DNA of 64,000 nucleotides from Gammaproteobacteria bacterium (GCA_006218035.1 VBWC01000007.1:1-64000); one strand, 5' to 3'; shown: positions 32,249 to 41,209, numbered from the stretch's first letter. Translations and numbers: made by a program. Notes: generated by a model from the letters alone, not told the origin.

Positions 32249-33175
32249 GTGGAATACGATAATTTTGTGGATGGTATTACCCCAAAGGCGATGGACTCGC
32301 TGAGGCTTCCGTTGGCGTTCGATGAGGCCGCCCATGCGACGGCGCTGGACATCGACGCCTTTCTCAAGCAGGACGAGCGACCCGCTGCCGCGCTGGATGC
32401 CAAGGTGGCAGCCTATCGAGACGTCACGCTGACACACCTCCTGTCGCACCACGGGAAGCAGTCATTCGACACCAACCTGTTTCGTTGGCCGCCCTCTCTC
32501 TACATTCCCAAAAGCGCCAAGGCCAGTGACTACTGGATCAGCCCCGCGCCTGACGATCACCGCTATGGCCTCGACTGGACGTCACCGGCAAGTGCCACGG
32601 CCAACCGGGCGTCGCGTAACGACGGAACGCTGTTCAGCTTCAGTCAGCTGGATAACCAAAACGCGCGTAGCGCCCAGTCTTCCGAGTCGGGCCTCGGGAT
32701 TTTCTATCAACCGCCAATGACGTTGGGCGTCATCGATTTCCAGCCCCATGTGGACTGCTCGGGGACGCTGCGCACCTTGCTGGAGTTTTTTCCGGAGCTG
32801 GCCGCCGGCTACGTCGAGGTTAAAGCCCAGCTGCTGCTGGCCGCATGGCAGCAGATTCCCGGCGGCTTTGATCTGCTGGGGTTCAGGCAATTCGACGTGG
32901 CGAGTTCCGGCCGACGCGACCAGACCTTCGGACCCGAGTTGCGTCCGTTCATGACCTCATTCAGCGGCCCAAGCCTGTCGGCCCCCTTTGTCGTGCAGCG
33001 TGGCCGTACCTATTTGCTTGGCGTGGTGAACCGCGTCAGTGTCATATCGACGCTGACATCCAACACCGGTAAACCGCTGCCGGCGATCAGCAACACGCTG
33101 CTGCGCGTCTGGGGTTCGATGAACTGCGTGGTACCGCAGATCGACGTCGTAACAAAGCGGATCGACATCCCCTAG
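32249..33175 (+). CDS. Hypothetical protein (308 aa)
   Basis: Unrecognised 308-residue protein; no signal peptide or membrane helix. The GTG start follows GGAGG by about 10 bases, and codon use is GC-rich like the core genome. The C-terminal half looks like a compact beta-rich domain (AAWQQIPGGFDLLGFRQFDV, SAPFVVQRGRTYLLGVVNRV). Pro/Trp-rich turns such as FRWPPSLYIPKSAKASDYW are frequent in the first half. It might be a phage- or secretion-related structural protein, but nothing shows this. Confidence 0.6.
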   Translation: MEYDNFVDGITPKAMDSLRLPLAFDEAAHATALDIDAFLKQDERPAAALDAKVAAYRDVTLTHLLSHHGKQSFDTNLFRWPPSLYIPKSAKASDYWISPAPDDHRYGLDWTSPASATANRASRNDGTLFSFSQLDNQNARSAQSSESGLGIFYQPPMTLGVIDFQPHVDCSGTLRTLLEFFPELAAGYVEVKAQLLLAAWQQIPGGFDLLGFRQFDVASSGRRDQTFGPELRPFMTSFSGPSLSAPFVVQRGRTYLLGVVNRVSVISTLTSNTGKPLPAISNTLLRVWGSMNCVVPQIDVVTKRIDIP

Positions 33176-33225
33176 GCCGCGCGGGGCGTGTGGCGACCGG
33201 CGGCACCACGACAGAAAAACTTGCA

Positions 33226-33432
33226 ATGGAAGGTACGTCGCTGCTGGTTTGGGGAATGATCTTCGGCTCTATCGGCGTCGGATTTTTTATCTATGGAAAA
33301 AAGCAACGGGCAGTAGTGCCATTCGTGACGGGCATCGCGCTGTTTACCTTTCCTTATTTTATCTCGAATGTATACGTGCTGGTGATGGTCGGCTGTGCCT
33401 GGGTGGCGCTGCCGTATTTCGTGAGGATATGA
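33226..33432 (+). CDS. Small two-helix membrane protein (68 aa)
   Basis: Starts MEGTSLLVWGMIFGSIGVGF; the sequence continues with FIYGKKQRAVVPFVTGIAL and ends in a second hydrophobic stretch with ALPYFVRI. Two or three transmembrane helices fill the protein, with a conserved-looking GKKQ turn. Similar short proteins are common in proteobacteria, sometimes labelled amino acid transport protein without evidence. The ATG at 33226 is preferred over an earlier GTG at 33190 because the family starts near it. Confidence 0.65.
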   Translation: MEGTSLLVWGMIFGSIGVGFFIYGKKQRAVVPFVTGIALFTFPYFISNVYVLVMVGCAWVALPYFVRI

Positions 33433-33458
33433 CGCTGGCTGAGGCGCGGGAAAAAATT

Positions 33459-33662
33459 GGGTCAGTGTCGAATGGCACTTACTTCAGTGGTTTCACAATC
33501 GATGCAGGGCGGGTTAGGCGCGTTGCGCGCCGTAACCCACCAACCGTGCCGTTAGGCGCTCGTTAAAAAACAGTTTGTGTGCTTCGCACGCCAGGTGGGT
33601 TACGCAAAAAACGCTCACCCACCCACATTTGGCTTGAGTAAGTGCCATTCGGGTCAGTGTCG
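33459..33662. repeat. MITE-like element with 14-bp terminal inverted repeats
   Basis: GAATGGCACTTACT (33470-33483) and its exact complement AGTAAGTGCCATTC (33637-33650) bound about 180 bases. GGGTCAGTGTCG occurs just outside at both ends (33459-33470 and 33651-33662) in direct orientation. The inside is made of further hairpins around GGGTTAGGCGCG and GGTGGGTTACG. This is the form of a small non-autonomous element. The rest of the 33433-33975 gap holds the dispersed repeat copy 3 and no gene. Confidence 0.65.
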
Positions 33663-33747
33663 ATTTTCTTTTGGCGATCATGGCAAGTAGTCTTGATAAA
33701 AGTAACATGCAACTCTCACGCGATTTATTCCTATCAAGCAAGACTGC

Positions 33748-33860
33748 GTCATGCCGGAAACGGCGTAGCTGTTATCCGGCATCCAGTAGTTGAAAAATCC
33801 TGGATTCCGGCTCTTCGCTACGCGCAGCCTGCCCCCGCTCAGGCGGGGGCAGGAATGACG
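33748..33860. repeat. Dispersed palindromic repeat, copy 3
   Basis: Starts GTCATGCCGGAAACGGCG and contains CTGGATTCCGGCTCTTCGC, ACGCGCAGCCTG and the hairpin GCCCCCGCTCAGGCGGGGGC, ending GGAATGACG. The middle is nearly identical to copy 2 and partly to copy 1. Confidence 0.65.
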
Positions 33861-33975
33861 TTGTGATTTTGTTAAGTCTCATGTCACGTTTCTAAAAAAA
33901 TCCGGGATACTCGTGAGGCCGCTTTTTTACCATGAACAATCCTGCGTTTACGGACCGTAGCCGGTAAGAATAAAC

Positions 33976-34860
33976 CTACTCGCCGCTAAAGCGATTCCCC
34001 GCCTGGAACTGCCAGGTGCGGGTGATGTGCAGCACGTCGGTGTCTTTTCGCATCCCGTCCGAAAACGCGGCATAGGGCGCGGCCAGCTGGACGATGCGTT
34101 TGGCGGCGTCGTCGAGGATCTTCGAGCCCGACGAGCGCCGGATGTCGATGGTGATCGGCGTGCCGTCGGCGCGGATCGCGACGTGCAGGATCAGGCTGCC
34201 GGACAGGTTGCGGCGTCTGGCCTCTTCCGGGTAATTGAGATTGCCGATCTGTTCGACCTTCTTGCGCCAGCCATCGAGATAGGCGGCGTCGCGGTATTCG
34301 CGCGTGTTGGACGAGATGTAGCGATGACGCGGGTTTTTGGAATAGGACTCAAGCGATTCGTTGACTTCGGCGGTGAGATTGGCGATCTCCATGCTGCGCT
34401 GCATCAGCTCGGCCGCCGTCACGGCGGTCTCGTGGTCGGGTACCGGCAGTTCCTCCAGCGCGATGGCCCGTTCCGCTTCCTGCTGAGTCAGTACCGGCAC
34501 CAGCGGCGATTTTACCGGTCGCGGTGCCGCGGACTGAAGCTGGATTTCCGCCGTGTCGCCGGGCGTCGATTTCAGCAGCGGCGCGTTCGCCGGGCTGGAG
34601 GAGCGGTCGCGCGCCTGCTTGTCGCCGCCGCCCTGTTGATTGGCCTGCGCCAGCAGATCGGCATCGTCGGGCGCCTTATCGCTGCGATCCTGCGCGAGCG
34701 TGATGTCGAGCGTCGCGGTGATCGGCGGGGATTTGTTGTCGAGCGGCCCGAAGGTAATGCCGAGAATCACCACCGCGTGCACGACCACCGCGCCGAACAG
34801 CGCGAGGCCGAGCCGGTCGGCCGGCCTAATCTGCGGCGGCAGCGGCTGGATGGCGGCCAT
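33976..34860 (-). CDS. tonB: Energy transducer TonB family protein
   Basis: A 294-residue TonB-type protein. An N-terminal anchor helix ALFGAVVVHAVVILGITFG holds the conserved His (VVVHAV). A long hydrophilic linker follows, then a C-terminal TonB domain: LNYPEEARRRNLSGSLILHVAIRADGTP and IDIRRSSGSKILDDAAKRIVQ. It would couple the proton gradient to an outer-membrane receptor; the nearest known candidate, BtuB, is far away and has its own TonB-like gene. It overlaps the upstream Gx gene by about 35 bases. A GTG at 34872 would add four residues. Confidence 0.9.
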   Translation of the reverse strand: MAAIQPLPPQIRPADRLGLALFGAVVVHAVVILGITFGPLDNKSPPITATLDITLAQDRSDKAPDDADLLAQANQQGGGDKQARDRSSSPANAPLLKSTPGDTAEIQLQSAAPRPVKSPLVPVLTQQEAERAIALEELPVPDHETAVTAAELMQRSMEIANLTAEVNESLESYSKNPRHRYISSNTREYRDAAYLDGWRKKVEQIGNLNYPEEARRRNLSGSLILHVAIRADGTPITIDIRRSSGSKILDDAAKRIVQLAAPYAAFSDGMRKDTDVLHITRTWQFQAGNRFSGE

Positions 34861-35374
34861 AATCCGTATCACTCAAACGATCCAGAACGGCGCGGGCGAT
34901 GACGCCGGTGACCAGGCCGGCGATCACCGCAGCGGTCATCAGCACCGGCAGCAGGTGAAACAGCGCATCGTGCGGAATGAACAGCCAGTAGGCGATCCAG
35001 AATTGCGCGGCGATATGCGTCATCGCCGCGAGCACGCAGTAACCGACCGGACCGACGCCACGGCCGGGCAAGCGGCTGGCGATGCCGAGCACAGCCAGAC
35101 TGGCGACGGCGCCGCCCAGACTCAACATAAACGTCGGTGTCAGAAACGTGCCGACCAGCAGGCTGCCGACGACGACGCGCAACAGTGCCACCCAGACCGC
35201 CGTCGTCCAGCCAAACTGCATCAGCACGATGATCGTGACGATATTGGCGAGCCCCGGTTTGATGCCGGGGATCGGGCTCGGCAGCGCGCTTTCCGCGATA
35301 TGGATCGTGATCGCCAGCGCCGCGAGCCAGGCGATGCGGTGATCTTCGCGCGTGGTTTGCAGGGTCAGCTGCAT
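34826..35374 (-). CDS. Gx transporter family membrane protein
   Basis: A 182-residue protein with about five transmembrane helices, of the family first labelled heptaprenyl diphosphate synthase component I and now Gx transporter. Diagnostic parts are ESALPSPIPGIKPGLANI and VVVGSLLVGTF. It is a small ECF-type S-component-like membrane protein whose substrate may relate to flavin or quinone precursors. It sits between the NusG-II protein and TonB in the same direction, 2 bases after the former. Confidence 0.85.
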   Translation of the reverse strand: MQLTLQTTREDHRIAWLAALAITIHIAESALPSPIPGIKPGLANIVTIIVLMQFGWTTAVWVALLRVVVGSLLVGTFLTPTFMLSLGGAVASLAVLGIASRLPGRGVGPVGYCVLAAMTHIAAQFWIAYWLFIPHDALFHLLPVLMTAAVIAGLVTGVIARAVLDRLSDTDYGRHPAAAAAD

Positions 35375-35376
35375 AT

Positions 35377-35736
35377 TCAGAAATTAATCGTGTCGTAGCG
35401 ATTGTTCAGGCCGGACACCACGAGGCTGACGCGGTTCGGCAGGCAGGCGGCGAACTCACCGCCATGCTGCAGCCAGCCGGTGTGTACGCACAGTTTATTG
35501 GCGCACGGCGAATCGGTGAAGCGGACCTGGCCGCCGTGGACCTTGATGTGGCTGGTGCCGAGCGGGCCGTCGACGGTGAATTCCGTGTCAGTGGCCAGCG
35601 ACGCCGCCAGAACCTGCTTGCCGTTGACCAGTACCAGCACCCGGTCGCCGGGCGCCGCGTTTCCCCAGTACAGCGCATACAGAAATGGCAGCAGCGCGAC
35701 GGCAGAGATCACGATCACCCAATCGGCGCGCGTCAC
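35377..35736 (-). CDS. NusG domain II-containing protein
   Basis: A 119-residue protein with one N-terminal membrane helix (VIVISAVALLPFLYALYW) and a NusG domain II-like beta-barrel outside the cytoplasm, including the motif SPCANKLCVHTGWLQHGG and PNRVSLVVSG. The paired Cys are typical. The family co-occurs with ApbE and Gx proteins in flavin-related extracytoplasmic electron transfer loci, as here. Its biochemical role is unknown. Confidence 0.86.
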   Translation of the reverse strand: MTRADWVIVISAVALLPFLYALYWGNAAPGDRVLVLVNGKQVLAASLATDTEFTVDGPLGTSHIKVHGGQVRFTDSPCANKLCVHTGWLQHGGEFAACLPNRVSLVVSGLNNRYDTINF

Positions 35737-36815
35737 GGCGGGTCCGCCACAATGACTACGGACGGCGCTTCGCCTTCGAATTGGACGCGCTGGGCCATTT
35801 TCAGCGTCATATGAATATTGTTGCCCTTATCCACCAGCATAACGTTTTCGATACCCATTTGCCGGGCGACGTTGGCCCAGTGTTCGGGACCGGCGACGAG
35901 CAACGCGGTAGCCGCGGCATCTGCCGTGGCGCCGTTGGTGTGAATCACCGTCACCGAGGTGGCTCCGTCGGCGGGATAGCCGCTGCGCGGATCGATAATG
36001 TGATGATAGCGCGTGCCTTCGTAATCAAAATACCGCTCGTAGTTGCCCGAGGTAAACACGCTTTCGTCACCCGTGACCTCGACCGAGGCCAGGATGCCCG
36101 GGCCGCCGGGGTTGCGGATGCCGATGCGCCATGGCCGCCCGCCATGACGGCCGATCGCGCGCAGATCACCGCCGGCGTTGACGATGGCATTCTCGATGCC
36201 GGCGGCGCGTACGATCCCGATCGCGCGGTCCACCGCGTAGCCCTTGGCGAATGCCCCCAGATCGAGTTGTACGTCAGGGTTGCCGCTCGTTACGGCGGTG
36301 TCGCTGAATGTCAGGTCCGACATCTGCGGGTTTTTGGCGACCAGTTCGGCAACCACTTCGGCTGGCGGCGGCGGGCCCTTCGGCGCATCGTCCTGGTGGA
36401 ATCCCCAGAGCCCGATCAGTTTGCCGACGGCGGGATTGAACAGCCCGCCACTGGCGATCGACAGTTCCTGCGCGCGGCGCAATATCCGCATGCCCTCGGC
36501 ATCGACGATTGCGCCTTCGCCGTGCGCGAATCTGTCGTTGATTGCGGTGAGCGTGCTGGTTTCCCACGCGTGCCAGGTACGGTGGAGCCGGTTCAGATCG
36601 GCGGTGATGCCGGCGCTGGCCCTGGCGATACTTTTGTCGTCGGCGTCGAATATGGTGATATCGACCAGCGTGCCGAACACGACCAGTTGTTCGTGATGCT
36701 CGTGCGGTCGGTGGCTGCAGGCGGTGACGATCAGGGCAGCGGCGAGCAACGTTACGGCGCAACGAAACGCCTGCGTTATGCGGTTGGCGGTCATCGGTGA
36801 GGTGCCCGTGGTCAT
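35733..36815 (-). CDS. apbE: FAD:protein FMN transferase ApbE, lipoprotein
   Basis: A 360-residue periplasmic lipoprotein: the lipobox LIVTAC gives the acylated Cys at about residue 33. It attaches FMN to Thr or Ser of target proteins. Motifs seen are SGGLFNPAVGKLIGLWGF, LDLGAFAKGYAVDRA, NAGGDLRAIGRHGG and the metal/FAD site HIIDPRSGYPADGATSVTV. No flavinylated target (such as RnfG/NqrC) is in the window. The start is placed in the ATGA overlap with gshB; an ATG seven codons later is possible. Confidence 0.93.
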   Translation of the reverse strand: MTTGTSPMTANRITQAFRCAVTLLAAALIVTACSHRPHEHHEQLVVFGTLVDITIFDADDKSIARASAGITADLNRLHRTWHAWETSTLTAINDRFAHGEGAIVDAEGMRILRRAQELSIASGGLFNPAVGKLIGLWGFHQDDAPKGPPPPAEVVAELVAKNPQMSDLTFSDTAVTSGNPDVQLDLGAFAKGYAVDRAIGIVRAAGIENAIVNAGGDLRAIGRHGGRPWRIGIRNPGGPGILASVEVTGDESVFTSGNYERYFDYEGTRYHHIIDPRSGYPADGATSVTVIHTNGATADAAATALLVAGPEHWANVARQMGIENVMLVDKGNNIHMTLKMAQRVQFEGEAPSVVIVADPP

Positions 36816-37762
36816 TGCGCCAGCTTTCTGGCGATGCAGTCCATCAGCTGTCCGGCGATGTCGAGCCCATGGAGTTTGTCCAGCTCGCGTATGCAGGTGG
36901 GACTGGTGATATTGATCTCGGTGAGGTAATCGCCGATCACGTCGAGCCCGACGAACATCAGGCCTTTCTGCCGCAGCAGTGGGCCGACCTGCGCGCAGAT
37001 CCAGCGGTCGCGCTCGCCGAGCAGCCGGCCGATGCCCGTGCCGCCGGCGGCCAGATTGCCGCGCGTCTCGCCGGCCTGCGGCACTCGCGCCAGCATAAAG
37101 GGCACGGGTTCGCCGTCGATCAGCAGGATGCGTTTATCGCCATCGACGATCTCCCGGATGTAGCGCTGCGCCATCACCAGCTGCGTGCCGTAATGCGTGA
37201 TGGTCTCGATGACGACGCTGATGTTCGGATCGCCGGGCCGCAGGCGGAAGATCGAATGGCCGCCCATGGTATCCAGCGGCTTGAGGATGACGTCTTCGTG
37301 TTCGAGCAGAAAATCGCGCAGGCGGCGCGCATCGCGCGTCACCAGTGTCGGCGCGGTGCATTGCGGAAACCACGCCGTCGCCAGTTTCTCGTTGGCGTCA
37401 CGCAGCGTCTGCGGCTTGTTGACGACCAGTACGCCGGCCGTTTCGGCCAGCTCGAGTATCTGCGTCGTATAGATGTATTCGATATTGAACGGCGGGTCCT
37501 TGCGCATCAGGATCACGTCGAGACTGTCCAGTGCGATATCGGCGGCATCGTGAAAGTGATGCCAGCGCCCCAGGTCATCGAAGACTTCCACCTGCCGCGC
37601 CCGGGCGCCGGCGCGACCGTCGCGCAGGAACAGATCGCCCTGTTCCATATAATAGAGCGACCAGCCACGCCGTTGCGCGGCGAGCAGCATGGCCAGCGTG
37701 CTGTCTTTTTTCGGCTTGATGGACGCGATCGGGTCCATGACCACACCGAGTCTGATGGTCAT
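36812..37762 (-). CDS. gshB: Glutathione synthetase
   Basis: A 316-residue ATP-grasp enzyme joining gamma-glutamylcysteine and glycine. It begins RLGVVMDPIASIKPKKDSTL, the family start; MRKDPPFNIEYIYTT, ILKPLDTMGGHSIFRL and RGNLAAGGTG (ATP-grasp loop) are diagnostic, and FVGLDVIGDYLTEIN carries metal ligands. It lies 61 bases after gshA on the same strand and overlaps apbE by 4. Confidence 0.96.
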   Translation of the reverse strand: MTIRLGVVMDPIASIKPKKDSTLAMLLAAQRRGWSLYYMEQGDLFLRDGRAGARARQVEVFDDLGRWHHFHDAADIALDSLDVILMRKDPPFNIEYIYTTQILELAETAGVLVVNKPQTLRDANEKLATAWFPQCTAPTLVTRDARRLRDFLLEHEDVILKPLDTMGGHSIFRLRPGDPNISVVIETITHYGTQLVMAQRYIREIVDGDKRILLIDGEPVPFMLARVPQAGETRGNLAAGGTGIGRLLGERDRWICAQVGPLLRQKGLMFVGLDVIGDYLTEINITSPTCIRELDKLHGLDIAGQLMDCIARKLAQ

Positions 37763-37823
37763 GGGCGGGTGCTCGATTGTTGGCCGCGGTCGCGCACGTA
37801 TCGTAAAGGCACTAACGGCGGGT

Positions 37824-39131
37824 TCAGGGTGAGCGGGGCTTGCGGTCCGCCAGCTCGCGGGCGGCGGCGACCAGCGCCAGCCGGCCGATCACGCCGTAGG
37901 CATAAAACCGGTTCGGGCTGGCGTCCGGCGCCTTGCGCTGGTCGGGATTGCTGCATGTTTCGGCAAATGACAAAGGCTCGAAGTGCATGCCCGGCGCGTT
38001 GAGATTTTCCTTTGGTCCGCGCTTGGTGTGTACCCGATAGAATCCGCCGACGACGAAGTGATCGATCATATAGACCACCGGCTCGGCGACCGCGCGTTCC
38101 ACACCCCAGGTCTCGAAGGTCGGCACGCCTTCCTGCAGGATGACCTTGGTGACGCCCTGGCCGCCCTTGCTTGCCGCCATCTTGGTGCGCTGCTTGCGGT
38201 TCAGTTCGCGGATCTCGTCGGTGCTCTGTACCGTCATGATGCCCATGCCGTAGGTGCCGGCGTCGGCCTTGATCACGACGTACGGCGCGGCATCGAGCTG
38301 GTACTCATCGTATTTACGTTGTATTCCTGCCAGCAAGGTCGTGACGTTTTTTGCCAGGCAGTCCTCGCCCTCGCGTTTCATGAAATCGATCTCGCCGCAT
38401 TGCCGAAACAGCGGTTCGAGCAGCCATGGGTCAACGTCGAGCTGGCTGACGAATTCGTTCACCACCTCGTGGTAGTGCTGGAAATGCACCGATTTCAGCC
38501 GCGTCGACCAGCCGAGTTCCAGCGACGGCACAACCGGCTGATCCAGGCCCTGCAACAGCGGCGGGCGGCCGTCGGACAGATCGTTGTTGAGTAACACCAC
38601 GCACGGATCGAAATCGTCCAGCCCGACGCGGTTGCCATCGCGAATCAGCGGTTCGAGGCGGATGCGCCGGCCGGAGGGTAGTTCGATATCCTGCGCGGTG
38701 GTGATTTCCTCGATCAGCGTACCGATACGCACGTCGTAGCCGGCGCGCATGACGATGTCCTGCAGCGTCGCGAGACTTTCGAAGTACGGAATGTTACGCG
38801 TGTGATTTTCCGGCACCAGCAGCACGTGGCAGGCGGTGGGGCAGAGGCGCTCGAACGCCGACTGGATTGCGTGTATGCACAGCGGCAGAAACGACGGATT
38901 CAGATTGTTGAAGCCGGCGGGAAACAGATTGGTGTCGACCGGCGCGACCTTGAAGCCCGCATTGCGCAGATCGACCGACGAGTAGAACGGCGCCGGCGTT
39001 TCCAGCCACTGCGCCCGCAGCCACGCCTCGATCATGGACTGGTGGTCGAGGAAATGGCGTTCGATCTTCTGCAGCGGGCCGGTCAGCACCGTCGTCAGGT
39101 GCGGCACGGCATGAAGTTGTTCTACGCCCAT
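37824..39131 (-). CDS. gshA: Glutamate-cysteine ligase, T. ferrooxidans type
   Basis: A 435-residue enzyme making gamma-glutamylcysteine, of the proteobacterial class unrelated in sequence to E. coli GshA (TIGR02049-like). Recognised stretches are FKVAPVDTNLFPAGFNNLN, LLNNDLSDGRPPLLQ, PYVVIKADAGTYGMGIMTV and GGFYRVHTKRGPKENLNAPG. This class is typical of acidithiobacilli, chromatia and related sulfur oxidisers. The ATG is followed directly by the conserved N-terminus. gshB follows. Confidence 0.93.
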   Translation of the reverse strand: MGVEQLHAVPHLTTVLTGPLQKIERHFLDHQSMIEAWLRAQWLETPAPFYSSVDLRNAGFKVAPVDTNLFPAGFNNLNPSFLPLCIHAIQSAFERLCPTACHVLLVPENHTRNIPYFESLATLQDIVMRAGYDVRIGTLIEEITTAQDIELPSGRRIRLEPLIRDGNRVGLDDFDPCVVLLNNDLSDGRPPLLQGLDQPVVPSLELGWSTRLKSVHFQHYHEVVNEFVSQLDVDPWLLEPLFRQCGEIDFMKREGEDCLAKNVTTLLAGIQRKYDEYQLDAAPYVVIKADAGTYGMGIMTVQSTDEIRELNRKQRTKMAASKGGQGVTKVILQEGVPTFETWGVERAVAEPVVYMIDHFVVGGFYRVHTKRGPKENLNAPGMHFEPLSFAETCSNPDQRKAPDASPNRFYAYGVIGRLALVAAARELADRKPRSP

Positions 39132-39408
39132 AATTCGATGAAATCCTTGCCGTTATGGTGCGTCACTATAACGCAGTTCAGCGCCGAAAGCGTAATGGTG
39201 CCCCGGTCGATCTGCGGTCGCCTCTCGCGGGTGGCCCGCCACAGCGCGCATCAGCACGGGGCGCGTAAGCGGCTGTCGCTGAAGGTTAAGTGCCTGACCC
39301 GCAAGATGATACTCGCCTGACCGATGGTGCGGTTGACTTTTCAAGTCACGCTGCAACATAGTCGGGGGATCGCGGACAGTCGCCAACGGGTCGAGGTGGA
39401 GGGAGCCT

Positions 39409-39843
39409 GTGGACACAGAGTCAGCCATTGTTCTGTCGGGAATCAAGGCGGTCGTGGTGGACGACAATCGGGTGATGTGCCGCGTCATGGCGGCGATACT
39501 CGAGGGCGTCGGCTGCGACGTGGTGACCGCGTCGGACGGATTTTCGGCGCTGGGCAAGATTGTCGATCACACGCCCGACGTCATCGTGCTTGATACCAGT
39601 CTGCCCCGGCTGGACGGTTATCAGGTCTGCGCGGTGATCAAGCAGAATCCCAAATTTCGCCAGTGTCCTGTGGTGCTGGTGTCCGTATCCGGCAGCCTGA
39701 TGGATCGCGCGCAGGCCCAGGCCGTCGGCGCTGACCGGGTGCTGGTCAAGCCGTTGGTGCGCGAGGAGTTGCTCGCCGTCGTGGGGCAGCTGACGGCGCC
39801 GGTGCATCTTGAGGAAACGCTCGCGATCCGGCATGGCGGTTGA
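39409..39843 (+). CDS. PilG-like single-domain response regulator
   Basis: A 144-residue receiver domain close to PilG of the twitching (Pil-Chp) pathway: acidic pair D18-D19 (VVVDDNRVMC), phospho-acceptor D62 (VIVLDTSLPRLDGYQ), and Lys114 in RVLVKPLVREEL. The wording CDVVTASDGFSALGKIVDHTPD and DGYQVCAVIKQN resembles PilG rather than CheY. It starts with GTG after a good GGAGGGAG. The next gene overlaps its end, and a CheB follows. Confidence 0.82.
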   Translation: MDTESAIVLSGIKAVVVDDNRVMCRVMAAILEGVGCDVVTASDGFSALGKIVDHTPDVIVLDTSLPRLDGYQVCAVIKQNPKFRQCPVVLVSVSGSLMDRAQAQAVGADRVLVKPLVREELLAVVGQLTAPVHLEETLAIRHGG

Positions 39844-40981
39844 TCCGGTATTGACGGCCTGGACCGGGGAACCGCGCGCAAGCCCGCTGTATTCAACCGT
39901 CGCCGATGTCATGCGCGGCGAGCTCGCCGACGTGCAGCAGACGCTTGGCGGACTGGAATCCCAAACGACGCTGGCTTGGGGTGCGCTGCAGAATATCGAG
40001 CGGCGGTTGGTGCAGCTCGCCGGGGTTTTCGATTTGCTGGGCTGGGAATCGATCCGCCAGGCGATGACGGTGCAGGCCGAGCGCGTCGTTCGTCTGGGCT
40101 CAGCCGATGCGGCCGAGCGCCGCGGATTATTCGAGGGTATCCTCGCGGGTCTGCTCGACATTAATGTGCGCCTGGGTGACGCGGGTGCGGCGGCCGCGTC
40201 ACATCCGCACCGCGCGGACGAGACGCTCGCCGGCCGGTTGCGTGGCAGCGTCATCGCGCAAACTCGCAACGAACTCGATGTTCTCGCGACACTCCTCGAC
40301 GACGGGCCGACCGGGCGGTCGCCGGCCGACCGCGCGGATCTGGTCAACCGGGTGACCAGCATTGCCGGCAGCCTGTCGTTACTCGATATGCCAAGAGCGG
40401 CGCTGATGATCGACCGTTGCCGCCGGCTGGTTGATGCGACCGCCGATGCTCCGGCGGCGCAGGCGCCGGACGCGATAGTGAACCAGGTGACCGGGGCGCT
40501 GGCGGCGGTGCAGGGGTATTTGCGCGCGTATGTCGTGGATCCGGCGGCGGCGGACCAATGGCTCGTTGCGGTCGAGGTGCCTTGGCAGGACGCCGTGTCC
40601 ACCGGTTCTTCGGCGTCGGCCGACGCGACGACCGGCATGCCCGCGGCCATCGCCGTTCACGCAGTGGATGACGATGAAACCGTGTTTGCGTACGCCGCCG
40701 CAGACCTGATCGCCAGTGCTGCGGAATTTGCCGGACAGTGGCGCAGCGGGTCGGCCGCGGCCTTTCCCGCCGCGCGGCTGGTAGCGCTGCTGCGCGGCTT
40801 GTCGGTGGCCGCCGATCGGGCCGGCAAAGACGATATTCGCTATCTCAGTCAGGATGTCGCGATGGTCGTCGATGCAGTGGCGAGCGGCGACCGCGAGTTG
40901 TCGCCGCATTTGTATGAAACGATCGAGTATTCGCTGTCGACTCTGACCGGCAAGCTGGCAGCAACGAAATACCGTCATTAG
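39833..40981 (+). CDS. PilL/ChpA N-terminal (Hpt-like) protein without kinase
   Basis: A 382-residue, helix-rich, Ala-rich protein. VADVMRGELADVQQTLGGLE, LQNIERRLVQLAGVFDLLGW and AERVVRL resemble the N-terminal helical repeats of PilL/ChpA kinases, and the second half (LRGLSVAADRAGKDDIRYLSQD) has similar helical repeats. No phosphorylatable His in an HxxKG motif is visible, and there are no CheA kinase, CheW or receiver domains. It overlaps the PilG-like gene by 11 bases. It may be a stand-alone scaffold or a split piece of ChpA. Confidence 0.6.
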   Translation: MAVDPVLTAWTGEPRASPLYSTVADVMRGELADVQQTLGGLESQTTLAWGALQNIERRLVQLAGVFDLLGWESIRQAMTVQAERVVRLGSADAAERRGLFEGILAGLLDINVRLGDAGAAAASHPHRADETLAGRLRGSVIAQTRNELDVLATLLDDGPTGRSPADRADLVNRVTSIAGSLSLLDMPRAALMIDRCRRLVDATADAPAAQAPDAIVNQVTGALAAVQGYLRAYVVDPAAADQWLVAVEVPWQDAVSTGSSASADATTGMPAAIAVHAVDDDETVFAYAAADLIASAAEFAGQWRSGSAAAFPAARLVALLRGLSVAADRAGKDDIRYLSQDVAMVVDAVASGDRELSPHLYETIEYSLSTLTGKLAATKYRH

Positions 40982-41209
40982 CGGTCGCCAGCGGTGCGCC
41001 GGGTGCACGCCGTTAACGGAAGTATAAACGCAGCGGAATCAACGCAAGCTTATCGCGGTTCGCACCGGCGACTTACCTGCCCTGGGGGGATGTGTTATCG
41101 TCCGCTGTCCAAAACGTTCTTGTCTCATTGCCGTTGAGCGTTCCGTGAGTGTTTCCGCCTGGGGCGGTGCGCTCGTTGCGGCGAATAATTACGCCCTGGT
41201 ACCCGGATA

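Noticed and set aside
33505-33552. GTTAGGC words near 33510 and 33551 as further attC sites
   Set aside because: They lie inside hairpins of the MITE-like element and lack the TAAC...GTTRRRY arm layout.
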